Source: Oscillospiraceae bacterium (GTDB taxonomy: Bacteria > Bacillota > Clostridia > Oscillospirales > Oscillospiraceae). From it: a stretch of DNA of 64,000 bases. Positions 47,655-57,418 of the stretch are shown here, piece after piece; within the stretch, counting starts at the first letter, position 1; every line of letters begins with the position of its first letter. The DNA lies in assembly GCA_017622995.1 (NCBI GenBank), contig JAGAQA010000031.1, positions 42,055-106,054 of the forward strand, written 5' to 3'. Under the pieces are notes generated by a model that was not told the DNA's origin, ran no database searches, and saw only the letters and a list, made by a program, of their open reading frames with translations. The position numbers and the translations under genes were made by a program.

Positions 47655-49395
47655 TGCGTTTTATCTCTCCGCCGTTCTGGGGGAAATGGAAGAAAAATGC
47701 CAGCAGGCCCGGGTGGAAAAGATCTTTCAGCCCAGCCGGGACACCCTGATTTTCCTGCTGCGCTGCAAAGAGGGCCGGGAAAAGCTGCTGATTGCCGCCA
47801 ATCCCACCGCCCCCCGGCTGCACCTGACCACCGCTTCTCCGGAAAATCCCCCGGAGCCGCCCATGTTCTGTATGCTTCTGCGCAAGCACCTGATGGGCGC
47901 CCGGCTCAGCGCCATCAGCCAGACGCCCATGGAGCGGGCTGTGGAATTTACCTTTGACTGCACCGATGAAATGGGCTACCCCATCCGGAAAAAGCTGGTG
48001 GTGGAGCTCATGGGCCGGACCTGCAACGTATACCTGCTGGGGCCGGAAGACCGGATCCTGGACTGCCTGCGCCGGGTGGGTCTGGACGAAACCAGCCGTC
48101 CTGCCCTGCCGGGGCTCCACTATCAGCCACCCCGGAGGGTGGAAAAGCAAGACCCCCGGAGCCTGTCCCAGGAAGGCTTTGTCGGGCTTCTCCGTGGCCC
48201 GGGAGCGGATATTCTGGCTGACCGGTTGATGGACGCCCTGGGTGGACTGTCCCCCCTGGTCTGCCGGGAGGCCGCCCTGTACGCGGCGGGAGATGTGGAT
48301 GCCCGGGTGGATGGGTTGGACCCGGATACAGCGGCGGAAAAGCTGAGCCGTTTCTTTGGCGATGCCTTCTCCGCTCCCGCCCCCTGGTACTGGAGCGCTC
48401 CGGACGGGACCCCAAAGCAGTTTGCCTTCTGCCCTATTCATGAATACGGACAGTGCCAAAAGGCCGAGAGCTTCAGCGCCCTGCTGGACCGCTTTTACAC
48501 CCTGCGGGACCGGAAGGACGCCATGCGGCAGAAAGGCCAGGCTCTGCGCAAAACGGTTCAAAACAGCTGCCAGCGGCTGAAGCGGAAGCTCAGTTTACAG
48601 GAAAAGGAGCTGGCGGCCACCCTGGACCGGGAGCGGCTGCGGCAGCTGGGAGATATTCTCACCGCCAACATCCATCGGATTCAAAAGGGTCAGACCACCA
48701 TCCGCTGTGAAGACTTCTACGACGAGGACATGAAGGAAATTGACATTCCCCTGAGCCCCATCCTCTCCCCCCAGCAGAACGCCGCCAAATTCTACAAGGA
48801 CTACAGCCGGATGAAAAACGCCCAGAAGGAGCTGACCCGGCAGCTGGAGCTGGGGACCGAGGAGCTGAGCTATCTGGAAAGCGTACTGGAGGAGCTGAAC
48901 CGGGCCCAGACGGATGGCGAGCTGGAGGAAATCCGGCAAGAGCTCTATGCCGGGGGCTACGTCCGCATGGATTCCGCCCGGAAACGAATGAAAACAGCCA
49001 GGCTCTCCCCCATGCGGTTTGAGAGCACCGACGGTTTCCCCATCTATGTGGGCCGCAACAACCGCCAGAATGACGAGCTGACCTTCCGGCTTGCCCGAAA
49101 GGACGACATCTGGTGCCACGCCTCCAAGGTTCACGGCAGCCATGTGATCATCTCCTGCGGCGGAAAGACCCCTCCGGACAACACCGTTACCCAGGCGGCC
49201 CAGCTGGCGGCTTACTATGCCGAATCCACTGGCGGCCAGAACATCCCGGTGGACGTAACCACCGTCAAGCAGGTGAAAAAGGTTCCCAGCGGCAAGCCCG
49301 GCATGGTCATATACCACACCTACCGCACCGCCATTGTGAATCCCTATCCCGATGTCAGAATCGACCCGCTGAACGCGGAAGCAACAGGAGAATAA
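47644..49395 (+). CDS. rqcH: NFACT-family ribosome quality-control factor RqcH
   Basis: A 583-residue protein, often annotated as fibronectin-binding protein. The N-terminal NFACT-N domain (MAFDAFYLSAVLGEMEEK), helix-hairpin-helix and long coiled-coil (residues ~280-440) and the C-terminal NFACT-R domain (DDIWCHASKVHGSHVII) are all there. RqcH binds stalled 50S subunits and directs alanine tailing of the unfinished chain. Grouping with mrnC ties two ribosome-maintenance factors together. Confidence 0.92.
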   Translation: MAFDAFYLSAVLGEMEEKCQQARVEKIFQPSRDTLIFLLRCKEGREKLLIAANPTAPRLHLTTASPENPPEPPMFCMLLRKHLMGARLSAISQTPMERAVEFTFDCTDEMGYPIRKKLVVELMGRTCNVYLLGPEDRILDCLRRVGLDETSRPALPGLHYQPPRRVEKQDPRSLSQEGFVGLLRGPGADILADRLMDALGGLSPLVCREAALYAAGDVDARVDGLDPDTAAEKLSRFFGDAFSAPAPWYWSAPDGTPKQFAFCPIHEYGQCQKAESFSALLDRFYTLRDRKDAMRQKGQALRKTVQNSCQRLKRKLSLQEKELAATLDRERLRQLGDILTANIHRIQKGQTTIRCEDFYDEDMKEIDIPLSPILSPQQNAAKFYKDYSRMKNAQKELTRQLELGTEELSYLESVLEELNRAQTDGELEEIRQELYAGGYVRMDSARKRMKTARLSPMRFESTDGFPIYVGRNNRQNDELTFRLARKDDIWCHASKVHGSHVIISCGGKTPPDNTVTQAAQLAAYYAESTGGQNIPVDVTTVKQVKKVPSGKPGMVIYHTYRTAIVNPYPDVRIDPLNAEATGE

Positions 49396-49399
49396 GCTT

Positions 49400-49434
49400 G
49401 GGCTCGCCGCTTTCCTTTGCGGCGAGCCCTTTTT
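49400..49434 (+). terminator. rqcH terminator
   Basis: An 11-bp stem GGGCTCGCCGC/GCGGCGAGCCC with an 8-base loop and TTTTT. Confidence 0.93.
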
Positions 49435-49445
49435 GCTTTGTTTTG

Positions 49446-49608
49446 AAATTGACAGTTGAGAAATCCCCTTCAGGGATGAATAAAATATTATCGTGAAACT
49501 GGAAGTTTTCTGGGTATTTACCGGACTTGCCAACCAAATATTTTGAATCATCCCGAAGGGATACCATAATTGTCAATTGTTCAATGTCAATTGTCAATTC
49601 ACAAAAGC
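49446..49608. repeat. Short dispersed repeat, copy B (inverted relative to copy A)
   Basis: The minus-strand reading starts GCTTTTGTGAATTGACAATT and carries the same core blocks as 46500-46708 (GGTATCCCTTCGGGATGATT, AAATACCCAGAAAACTTC, CAGTTTCAC, ATTCATCCC). It fills most of the ~300-base gap between rqcH and gap. Copies A and B face each other around the three-gene operon 46747-49395. Confidence 0.75.
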
Positions 49609-49649
49609 ACCCGTTCCCCCATAAAAAGCATACCTTATCCACAGAAAAA

Positions 49650-49671
49650 CCCGCCCCGGGAACGGGGCGGG
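49650..49671 (-). terminator. gap terminator
   Basis: On the minus strand CCCGCCCC, 6-base centre, GGGGCGGG, followed by TTTTTCTG. Confidence 0.9.
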
Positions 49672-49691
49672 CAAATCAGCAGCTTTCGAAA

Positions 49692-50708
49692 TTACAGGAG
49701 CTTTGCGAAGTACTTGATGGTGCGGCACATCTGAGAAACGTAGGAGTTCTCGTTGTCGTACCAGGACACAACCTGAACCTGAGCCTTGCCGTCGGGCAGA
49801 GCGCAAACCATGGTCTGGGTGGCATCGAACAGGGAGCCGAAACGCATGCCAATGATGTCGGAGGAAACGATCTCGTCCTCGTTGTAGCCGAAGGACTCGG
49901 TAGCGGCAGCCTTCATGGCGGCGTTGATCTCATCCTTGGTAACAGCCTTGGAAACAACGGCGTTCAGGATGGTGGTGGAGCCGGTGGGGGTGGGAACACG
50001 CTGTGCAGCGCCGATCAGCTTGCCGTTCAGCTCGGGGATAACCAGGCCGATGGCCTTAGCAGCACCGGTGGAGTTGGGAACGATGTTCACAGCGCCGGCA
50101 CGGGAACGACGCAGGTCGCCCTTTCTCTGGGGGCCGTCCAGGATCATCTGGTCGCCGGTGTAGGCGTGGATGGTGCACATAATGCCGGACTCGATGGAAG
50201 CCAGGTCATTCAGAGCCTTGGCCATGGGAGCCAGGCAGTTGGTGGTGCAGGAAGCGGCGGAGATGATGTTGTCTTCCTTGGTCAGGGTCTCATGGTTGAC
50301 GTTGTAAACGATGGTGGGCAGGTCATTGCCGGCAGGAGCGGAGATAACGACCTTCTTGGCGCCGGCATCGATGTGTGCCTGAGCCTTGGCCTTGGAGGTG
50401 TAGAAACCGGTGCACTCCAGAACAACATCCACACCCAGCTCGCCCCAGGGCAGCTCGGCAGCGTTGGCCTTGGCGTAGATGGTGATCTTCTTGCCGTCGA
50501 CAACGATGTTGTCCTCGCCAGCCTCAACGACATGGCCCTGAGCAGCGTAGTTGCCCTGGGTGGAATCGTATTTCAGCAGGTGAGCCAGCATCTTGGGAGA
50601 GGTCAGATCGTTGATGGCAACGATCTCGAAGCCCTCAGCACCGAACATCTGACGGAAAGCCAGACGGCCGATACGGCCAAAACCATTGATCGCAACTTTA
50701 ACAGACAT
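49692..50708 (-). CDS. gap: Glyceraldehyde-3-phosphate dehydrogenase
   Basis: A 338-residue glycolytic enzyme oxidising glyceraldehyde 3-phosphate with NAD and phosphate. NAD-binding [13 protein letters not shown] is at the N-terminus and the active-site [12 protein letters not shown] holds the catalytic Cys; the conserved SWYDNENSY region is near the end. The start at 50708 has GGAGG eight bases upstream. Codons are highly biased, as expected of a strongly expressed gene. It stands alone with its own promoter and terminator. Confidence 0.97.
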   Translation of the reverse strand: MSVKVAINGFGRIGRLAFRQMFGAEGFEIVAINDLTSPKMLAHLLKYDSTQGNYAAQGHVVEAGEDNIVVDGKKITIYAKANAAELPWGELGVDVVLECTGFYTSKAKAQAHIDAGAKKVVISAPAGNDLPTIVYNVNHETLTKEDNIISAASCTTNCLAPMAKALNDLASIESGIMCTIHAYTGDQMILDGPQRKGDLRRSRAGAVNIVPNSTGAAKAIGLVIPELNGKLIGAAQRVPTPTGSTTILNAVVSKAVTKDEINAAMKAAATESFGYNEDEIVSSDIIGMRFGSLFDATQTMVCALPDGKAQVQVVSWYDNENSYVSQMCRTIKYFAKLL

Positions 50709-50793
50709 GGGAATTTCCTCCATTTCAAAAATTACTGTTTTTGCCAGTAGCTTATTGCTTCAGCACAGGAATCGATATTCCCGTACGGATTCC

Positions 50794-50822
50794 ATTATAC
50801 TATATGATAAGGTTCTTGTAAA
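50794..50822 (-). promoter_or_regulatory. gap promoter
   Basis: On the minus strand TTTACA, 17 bases, TATAAT, giving a leader of about 80 bases. Confidence 0.75.
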
Positions 50823-50956
50823 CTGGAAAAAGCGTCAAAACCGCCAAAATTTCCGGTCCGATTTTTGTGCAAAATCAGGTTTTCTTTCGGATGCGGGGAC
50901 TTGCTCCGAAATGCTGGCCGAAACACCTGTACACATTCCTTTCTCTCTACGAAAAA

Positions 50957-50978
50957 CCCGCCCGGTTCCCCGGGCGGG
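50957..50978 (-). terminator. Terminator of the secA-pgeF-lipoprotein operon
   Basis: On the minus strand a 9-bp stem CCCGCCCGG/CCGGGCGGG with a 4-base loop followed by TTTTTCG, just after the DUF3048 stop. Confidence 0.9.
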
Positions 50979-50986
50979 CAAGGGCG

Positions 50987-52087
50987 TTATTCAAAGGTTA
51001 CGGGAGAATCCTGGGGCGCGATGGCCATATAGGTGTTGCCCACGCCCAGCTCCAGAGGCGCGCCGTCGGCAGTCTTGAACCAGAAGGGGCTGGTTTCATC
51101 ATCGGCGCCCCAGAAGATGGGGATGATCTTGCCGCCGCAGGCATAGTAGCCGGTGCCGCCGTTTACAAAGTCGGCGGTATGGTAGATGCTGTCCCGGGTG
51201 ATGTCTGCCAGCATCACAATGACGTTGGTGAAGCACTCGGGATCCTGGGTGTCACCCACCACCATTGCCTTGCCGTACTGGTTGTATACATACTTGCCCA
51301 GGGCCGCGTCATAAACCATGGTGGTATCCTTCTTGGAGCCCCGGAAGGTAAAGCTGACGGTTACCTTGTTGGCAGTTTCGCCGTCGGCGGGGGTGCCGTC
51401 CTCCCGGAAGCGCAGGTTATACTCCTTGCCCTCCGGCTGGGTCACCGAGAAGCCCTTCTGCTTGGCATACTCCACCAGGCCCGGGCCCTTGGCAAACAGG
51501 CTGTGCTCAAACTTGCTCTCCGGCTGGAAGGTGAAGGCCCGCTTGGTGTTCCGGACGGAATAGTCTGTGGTGCCGCTGGTGTCGATCATCAGGCGGTTGA
51601 CATTCTTGTTCCGGGCGTCATTCAGGACCTGATCGGAACCCGCCGCATCGGCGATGATGGCATCGTAATGCTTGGCAATCTGGTTGAACATCAGCCGGTC
51701 GGAACGGACGGAGCCGATGGCCTCTGCCTTAGTAACATCGGTATACAGGGCCAGGTCACGGATAATGGAGTGGTTGACAAACATTTCCATCAGAATATCC
51801 GCTTCCATGGTGCCGTAGTGGGGCAGCGCGTCGTGAATGTTGCTGATGGTCACCGCGAAGATCCGGCCGGTGTAGGGCTCGTCCAGGGGCTGCCCGTTCA
51901 GGGGATTAAAGTAAGCAGGGGCGGGCTCGGTGGTTTCCGGCACCGTCTCCTCCACAGTGGGCTGGGTCTCAGGTGCAGCGGTTGCCTCCGTGGCAGGGAC
52001 AGCCTCCGTGGGAGCGGGCTCCGTTTTGGCGCCGCAGCCGCACAGGAGCAGGCAGAGCGCCAGGGTGATTGCAAGAATTCTTTTCAT
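50987..52087 (-). CDS. DUF3048 (YerB-type) lipoprotein
   Basis: A 366-residue lipoprotein: signal peptide with lipobox LLLCGC, a Thr/Glu/Pro linker (residues ~22-56), then the DUF3048 N and C parts (NPLNGQPLDEPYTGRIFAVTISN; IGSVRSDR; GKYVYNQYGKAMVVGD). The family is widespread in Gram-positive bacteria; its function is unknown. Follows the family 5 binding protein by 27 bases. Confidence 0.87.
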   Translation of the reverse strand: MKRILAITLALCLLLCGCGAKTEPAPTEAVPATEATAAPETQPTVEETVPETTEPAPAYFNPLNGQPLDEPYTGRIFAVTISNIHDALPHYGTMEADILMEMFVNHSIIRDLALYTDVTKAEAIGSVRSDRLMFNQIAKHYDAIIADAAGSDQVLNDARNKNVNRLMIDTSGTTDYSVRNTKRAFTFQPESKFEHSLFAKGPGLVEYAKQKGFSVTQPEGKEYNLRFREDGTPADGETANKVTVSFTFRGSKKDTTMVYDAALGKYVYNQYGKAMVVGDTQDPECFTNVIVMLADITRDSIYHTADFVNGGTGYYACGGKIIPIFWGADDETSPFWFKTADGAPLELGVGNTYMAIAPQDSPVTFE

Positions 52088-52114
52088 AAAAACGTACCTC
52101 TTTTCTTAAAAGCA

Positions 52115-53707
52115 TTACTTGTTTTCTGTATTATCCTCCAGAATAGACGCCATGGTCTTTCCGATGGTATAATAGAACACATTGTCCCGGGACGGGTTCA
52201 GGTCCAGCAGCTCTCCCCGCTTGGAGTAGATATTGTAGGTGCCGAACAGCACCGGAATCACGCTGCCGTCCTCCGCCACCATCTGGTTGAGGTTGTAGAA
52301 ATTGCCGCTGTTGGACAGGGACTCCTTGGCCATGTTGAGAAGGGTCTCGTTGGCCAGCACGCTGTTGCCCAGATTTCCGTAGCCCTTGAAGAACTCGGAC
52401 ACATCATAGGTAGGCGGCAGCCGGGTCTGGCCCAGGTAAAGATCATAGGTTCCGGCGTTGATGACATGGCGATAGGTCACAGCGCCGCCGGAGCCGTATT
52501 CCAGCACGCCCGCGGGGATACCCAGCTCCGTCAGGTGACTGGCGATCTGCCGGGCCGCCCGCAGCCGGGCGGAATCGTCCGCGTTCACCAGGATTTTCAG
52601 CTTCTGCACCTCGTTCTTATCGTTCTTGGGCAGCTGAATATTGCCGATGGCATCCAGAAACCGCATGGGGTCATACTCATATTTCTTGGCCAGGTCCGCA
52701 TTGTAATAGGGGCTGCGGGGGGAGGTAATCAGGGTGCTGGGCTGGGCCATGCCCCGATAGTTGTCCTCATTGATCTGCTCCCGGTCAATGGCATAGGTCA
52801 GGGCCTTGCGGAGGCGGTCGTTGTCCTTGAACCAGTCGGAGTACAGGGTGTTGCAGGCCAGGTAAACCATGACGCCGTTGTCTACTTCCCAGAGCTCAAA
52901 GTCGCAGCGGTATTCGCCGTAGGAGTCCAGCAGCGGGTCGGCGCAGGCCAGGTTCAGGTCGCCGAACTCAAACTCGTCCCGCAGCTGGCTCTGGCTGGTG
53001 GCCTCGATTACATTAATCTTCTTTGCCCGGGTGGACAGGTTTGCCTCGCACCACCAGGATTCCACCTTCGTCAGATCCGTGCCGTCTTCCCCGGCGTGGA
53101 ATTCATAGGGGCCGGTGCCCAGCGGATGCTCCGCCGCCACCTCCGATGCCTTGACAATGGGAATGTCCAGCAGCAGCGGCAGATTTTCATAGGGCGTATC
53201 CAGGTAGAAGGTCAGGCCCTCATCCTCCCGGAGCTTGTACTCAATAATATGGGTAAACCGGCCCTTGTAATAGTCGCTCTCCCGGGCGGCATCGTAGGAC
53301 GCGATCACATCGCCGATGGTGACCCGGGTGCCGTCGGAAAACCGGGCGTTGGGGTCCACATAGAAGGTGTAAATCATGTTGTCCGGGGATACCCGGTATT
53401 TGGAACACAGGATGGGCACCGTCTGATTCTGGCTGTTGTAGGCAAACAGGCCCTGATAGATCAGGGAAAACAGCACCCGGTTGGAAAAGTTCATGGCGAT
53501 CAGGGGATTCATGGACCGGTTGGGGTAATAGGCCAGAACAAGTGTCTCATCCTCACCGGCATCCGGCGCCTCCGTGGGCTCCTCCCCCTCCATCAGGATG
53601 GCGTCGCCGGTGGGCACATAGGCTTCCTCTTCCTCCTTGGTGCCGCAGGCAGCAAACAGGCTCAGGATGGTACACAGGCACAAGGCCATTGCAACGATTC
53701 GTTTCAC
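52115..53707 (-). CDS. ABC-type family 5 solute-binding lipoprotein
   Basis: A 530-residue extracellular lipoprotein (lipobox LSLFAAC) of the DppA/OppA peptide-binding family: residues ~55-500 hold the three-domain fold with NRVLFSLIYQGLFAYN, FSDGTRVTIGDVIASYDAA and LRKALTYAIDREQIN. No permease or ATPase genes are nearby, so it is an orphan binding protein. The GTG start at 53707 overlaps the pgeF stop (GTGA) and is seven bases after GGGAGG; the ATG at 53713 is too close to that site. Confidence 0.86.
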   Translation of the reverse strand: MKRIVAMALCLCTILSLFAACGTKEEEEAYVPTGDAILMEGEEPTEAPDAGEDETLVLAYYPNRSMNPLIAMNFSNRVLFSLIYQGLFAYNSQNQTVPILCSKYRVSPDNMIYTFYVDPNARFSDGTRVTIGDVIASYDAARESDYYKGRFTHIIEYKLREDEGLTFYLDTPYENLPLLLDIPIVKASEVAAEHPLGTGPYEFHAGEDGTDLTKVESWWCEANLSTRAKKINVIEATSQSQLRDEFEFGDLNLACADPLLDSYGEYRCDFELWEVDNGVMVYLACNTLYSDWFKDNDRLRKALTYAIDREQINEDNYRGMAQPSTLITSPRSPYYNADLAKKYEYDPMRFLDAIGNIQLPKNDKNEVQKLKILVNADDSARLRAARQIASHLTELGIPAGVLEYGSGGAVTYRHVINAGTYDLYLGQTRLPPTYDVSEFFKGYGNLGNSVLANETLLNMAKESLSNSGNFYNLNQMVAEDGSVIPVLFGTYNIYSKRGELLDLNPSRDNVFYYTIGKTMASILEDNTENK

Positions 53708-54504
53708 GCCCATACCTCCCTGCATACAATCACTGCCCCCTGGCTGCCCCGCTGGCCCTGGGTGACCCGGTGGGACCAGAAGCGGTGGCTCTGACACACG
53801 GTGCAATCCCCGCTGATGTCCATTTTGTCCACCCCGGCCCTGCGCAGCACCCAGGCGTTGACCGCTTTCAGGTCAACATAATACTTCTCGCCCTGGGGCC
53901 GGATAAAGGCATTCATGTCCGGGCCGAGGGCTTCCAGCAGCGCCCGGGGCACATCCTCACCGGTTTCAAAATGGCAGGCGCCGATATTGGGGCCGATGGC
54001 AGCGCGGATGTCTTCCGGCCTGCTTCCGAAGCACGCCCGCATAGCCTCCACGGTTTTGGCCGCGATGCCGGAAACCGTTCCCCGCCATCCGGCGTGGGCA
54101 GCGCCCACGGCCCCGGTAACGGGATCCCAAAACAGGATGGGGGTGCAGTCGGCGGTGAATACCACCAGGGCCGTGCCCGGTGTGTTGGTCACCAGGCCGT
54201 CGCAGTCCGGCAGGGGCTGGGTATACAGTCCCGCGCCCCAGTCTCCCTCCCCCACCGGCAGTACGATATTGGAATGAACCTGCCGGGATAGTACCGCCTT
54301 TTTGGGATCAAAGCCCAGGGCTTCTCCAAGGATTGCGTAGTTCTTGCGGACATTTTCCGGGTCGTCTCCCCGGCTCATGCCCAGATTCAGGGAACGGAGA
54401 TACCCTTCGCTGACGCCGCCCAGCCGGGTGGTGAAGCAGTGGGGGGCGGAGATGCCCTCCGCGGTCAGGTATTCCAGGTTCCCTTTTTTCTGTGTGATTA
54501 CCAT
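53704..54504 (-). CDS. pgeF: Peptidoglycan editing factor PgeF (laccase-domain protein)
   Basis: A 266-residue former DUF152/YlmD protein. PgeF acts as an enzyme correcting misincorporated serine in peptidoglycan precursors; the family was earlier called multicopper polyphenol oxidase and has purine-nucleoside activity. Metal-site motifs are SRQVHSN, ADCTPIL, AAHAGWRGT and the CH pair in IGACHFETG. It follows secA by 23 bases. Confidence 0.92.
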   Translation of the reverse strand: MVITQKKGNLEYLTAEGISAPHCFTTRLGGVSEGYLRSLNLGMSRGDDPENVRKNYAILGEALGFDPKKAVLSRQVHSNIVLPVGEGDWGAGLYTQPLPDCDGLVTNTPGTALVVFTADCTPILFWDPVTGAVGAAHAGWRGTVSGIAAKTVEAMRACFGSRPEDIRAAIGPNIGACHFETGEDVPRALLEALGPDMNAFIRPQGEKYYVDLKAVNAWVLRRAGVDKMDISGDCTVCQSHRFWSHRVTQGQRGSQGAVIVCREVWA

Positions 54505-54527
54505 ATGTTGTCTCCGAAGGGGATCGA

Positions 54528-57293
54528 TTACTCCATCCCCGCTTCTTTATCTTTCTGCATACAGCACTTTTTATACTTTTTGCCGCTGCCGCAGGGGCAG
54601 GGATCGTTGGGGCCCACCTTCTTGGAGGCATTGCGGATGGGCGCTTTCTTTACGGCGCTTCCGTCGCTGGCACCGGCGGCACCGGTCTCCTTGGCCACCT
54701 TCTCCCGCTTGACCTCCTGCTGGGGCTGGACCCGCACCAGGAACATCCGGCGGACCGTCTCCTCCTTGATGGACTCGATCATGCTCTCGAACATCTGGTA
54801 GCCCTCTTCCTTGTAGGCCACCACCGGATCATGCTGGCCGTAGGCCCGCAGACCGATGCCCTGCTTCAGATCGTCCATGGCGTCGATGTTGTCCATCCAG
54901 TATTCGTCCACCACCCGGAGCATGACCACACGCTCCAGCTCCCGCATCAGGTTTTCGCCGTAGGCGTTTTCCTTTGCCTGATAGGTGGCCAGGCAGATGC
55001 CGTAGATGGTATCGGTCAGGGCCGCCCCATCCATGGCCAGCAGCTGGGCTTCCCGGCTCTGGAGGGTGCCCTTGATGAAGTAGATGCCCTCCATCTGGCG
55101 GGCCAGCTCCTTCAGCGCTTCCTCGTTCACACTGCCGCCGTTTTCACTGAGGGCGGTGGACACATTGCCCTCCACCACCGTGCGGAGCATGGACAGGATG
55201 TTCTCCCGCAGGTCCTCTCCGTCCAGCACCTTCTGTCGCTGGGCGTAGATCACCTCACGCTGGGTGTTCATCACGTCGTCGTATTCCAGCACGTTCTTTC
55301 TGGCCTTGAAGTTCCGGCTTTCCACGTTCTTCTGGGCGTTTTCCACGGCGCCGGAGAGAATCTTGGCGTCGATGGGGGTATCCTCATCCAGGCCCAGGGA
55401 ATCCATCATGCCCATAACCCGTTCCGAGGAGAACAGCCGCATCAGGTCGTCCTGCAGGCTCAGGTAGAACCGACTCTCACCAGGATCGCCCTGACGGCCG
55501 GAACGGCCACGGAGCTGATTGTCGATCCGGCGGGACTCATGCCGCTCGGTGCCGATGATGAAGAGGCCCCCGGCCTGGCGGACCTGCTGGGCTTCTTCGG
55601 AGATATGGGCCTTGTAGGCTTTCAGCAGATTGTTGTATTCCTCCCGGATGGCCAATACTTCCGGATCCCGGGTTTCGGCAAAGGAATCGGCCTCGGCGAT
55701 CAGCTCCTCGGGCTTTCCCTGTCTGCGCAGGTCTGCCTTTGCCAGGAACTCGGCGTTGCCGCCCAGCATGATGTCCGTACCACGGCCTGCCATATTGGTG
55801 GCGATGGTCACGGCCCCCAGCTTACCGGCCTGGGCCACGATCTGGGCTTCCATTTCGTGGTATTTGGCGTTCAGCACGTTGTGGGGGATGCCCTCCCGCT
55901 TCAGCATCTTGCTGAGAATTTCACTTTTTTCGATGGAGATGGTGCCCACCAGCACAGGCTGGCCCTTGGCGTGGCACTGCTTCACCTGCTCCACAATGGC
56001 GCGGAATTTGCCCGCCTCTGTTTTGAACACCACATCCGGGTGATCCACACGAATCACAGGCCGGTTGGTGGGAATTTCCACCACATCCAGGTTATAAATG
56101 GCTTCAAATTCTTCCTGCTCGGTCAGCGCGGTGCCGGTCATGCCGGAGAGCTTATCATACAGCCGGAAGAAATTCTGGAAGGTAACGGTGGCCAAAGTCT
56201 TACTTTCGCTGGCAACGTTTACGCCTTCCTTGGCTTCGATGGCCTGGTGCAGGCCCTCGTTATAACGTCGGCCGTACATCAGCCGTCCGGTGAACTCATC
56301 CACAATGATGACTTCCCCATCCTTGACCACATAGTCAATGTCCTTTTTCATCAGGCCCCGGGCCTTCATGGCCTGGTTGATGTGGTGAGACAATGTGGCA
56401 TTCTCGGCATCGGCCAGGTTGTCCACGCCGAAGAACCGCTCCGCCTTGGCAATGCCTTCGGCGGTCAGGGAGACGGTGCGGGATTTTTCATCCACAAAGT
56501 AGTCGCAGTCGTAGTCATCCTGGACTTCCTTATCCTCCGTCTTGGCAAAAACCTGCTTGCGCAGGGAGGAGACGAACCGGTCGGCCATCTGGTAGAGCTG
56601 GGAGGAGTCCTCCCCCTTGCCGGAAATGATCAGAGGGGTACGGGCTTCGTCAATGAGGATGGAGTCCACCTCGTCCACGATGGCAAAGGCATGGCCCCGC
56701 TGGACCAGTTCCTGCTTGTAAATGGCCATATTGTCCCGGAGGTAGTCAAAGCCCAGCTCGTTATTGGTGCAGTAGGTAATATCCGCGGCATAGGCAAGGC
56801 GCCGCTGGGCAGGCTGCACACCGGGAATCACCAGGCCCACGGTAAGGCCCATATACCGGTAGACCTTGCCCATCCACTCAGACTGATATTTGGCAAGGTA
56901 ATCGTTGACGGTAACAATATGGACGCCCCGGCCCGCCAGGGCATTGAGATAGGCAGGCAGAATGGCCACCAGGGTTTTGCCTTCGCCGGTTTTCATCTCG
57001 GCGATGCGGCCCTGATGCAGCACAATGCCGCCGATGAGCTGCACCGGATAGGGCCGCAGACCGATGACCCGGTCGGCAGCCTCCCGGATGGCCGCGAAGG
57101 CCTCCGGCAGCAGATCATCCAAAGTCTCGCCTTTTTCCAGCCGGGCCCGGAATTCCGCGGTTTTGCCCTTCAGCTCCTCTTCCGGCATTTGCTTATATTG
57201 GGATTCCAGCGCCAGAATGGCATCCACCATGGGCTGGATTTTCTTCAGTTCACGCTGGGAACGGGTTCCGAACAGCTTTGTGATCAGTCCCAT
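54528..57293 (-). CDS. secA: Preprotein translocase ATPase SecA
   Basis: A 921-residue motor that drives proteins through SecYEG. N-terminal DEAD motor with [20 protein letters not shown] (Walker A) and [16 protein letters not shown] (Walker B region), preprotein cross-linking domain, second motor with [12 protein letters not shown], helical scaffold, and a C-terminal zinc SEC-C motif [13 protein letters not shown]. The start at 57293 has AAAGGAG eight bases upstream. The single-stop operon continues into pgeF and two lipoproteins. Confidence 0.98.
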   Translation of the reverse strand: MGLITKLFGTRSQRELKKIQPMVDAILALESQYKQMPEEELKGKTAEFRARLEKGETLDDLLPEAFAAIREAADRVIGLRPYPVQLIGGIVLHQGRIAEMKTGEGKTLVAILPAYLNALAGRGVHIVTVNDYLAKYQSEWMGKVYRYMGLTVGLVIPGVQPAQRRLAYAADITYCTNNELGFDYLRDNMAIYKQELVQRGHAFAIVDEVDSILIDEARTPLIISGKGEDSSQLYQMADRFVSSLRKQVFAKTEDKEVQDDYDCDYFVDEKSRTVSLTAEGIAKAERFFGVDNLADAENATLSHHINQAMKARGLMKKDIDYVVKDGEVIIVDEFTGRLMYGRRYNEGLHQAIEAKEGVNVASESKTLATVTFQNFFRLYDKLSGMTGTALTEQEEFEAIYNLDVVEIPTNRPVIRVDHPDVVFKTEAGKFRAIVEQVKQCHAKGQPVLVGTISIEKSEILSKMLKREGIPHNVLNAKYHEMEAQIVAQAGKLGAVTIATNMAGRGTDIMLGGNAEFLAKADLRRQGKPEELIAEADSFAETRDPEVLAIREEYNNLLKAYKAHISEEAQQVRQAGGLFIIGTERHESRRIDNQLRGRSGRQGDPGESRFYLSLQDDLMRLFSSERVMGMMDSLGLDEDTPIDAKILSGAVENAQKNVESRNFKARKNVLEYDDVMNTQREVIYAQRQKVLDGEDLRENILSMLRTVVEGNVSTALSENGGSVNEEALKELARQMEGIYFIKGTLQSREAQLLAMDGAALTDTIYGICLATYQAKENAYGENLMRELERVVMLRVVDEYWMDNIDAMDDLKQGIGLRAYGQHDPVVAYKEEGYQMFESMIESIKEETVRRMFLVRVQPQQEVKREKVAKETGAAGASDGSAVKKAPIRNASKKVGPNDPCPCGSGKKYKKCCMQKDKEAGME

Positions 57294-57418
57294 TGGAGTT
57301 TCTCCTTTCACGTCCCCGGTAAATCCGGGGTTCTATAAAAAATCACCGTATCCAAAGCATTATAGCATACCCTTCCGGAAAAATATAGGTTTTTTTGTAA
57401 ACAAACGGCAGGCGGCAA

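Noticed and set aside
48595-49551. A minus-strand protein covering the end of rqcH and repeat B
   Set aside because: It is antisense to the conserved NFACT-R domain of rqcH and its other part comes from the repeat element, which is non-coding in both copies.
50867-53794. A 975-codon open frame on the plus strand opposite the DUF3048 and binding-protein genes
   Set aside because: The opposite strand has two proteins with clear signal peptides, lipoboxes and known domains; the long plus frame is low-complexity (His/Gly/Leu-rich) and is produced by GC-rich codon bias.
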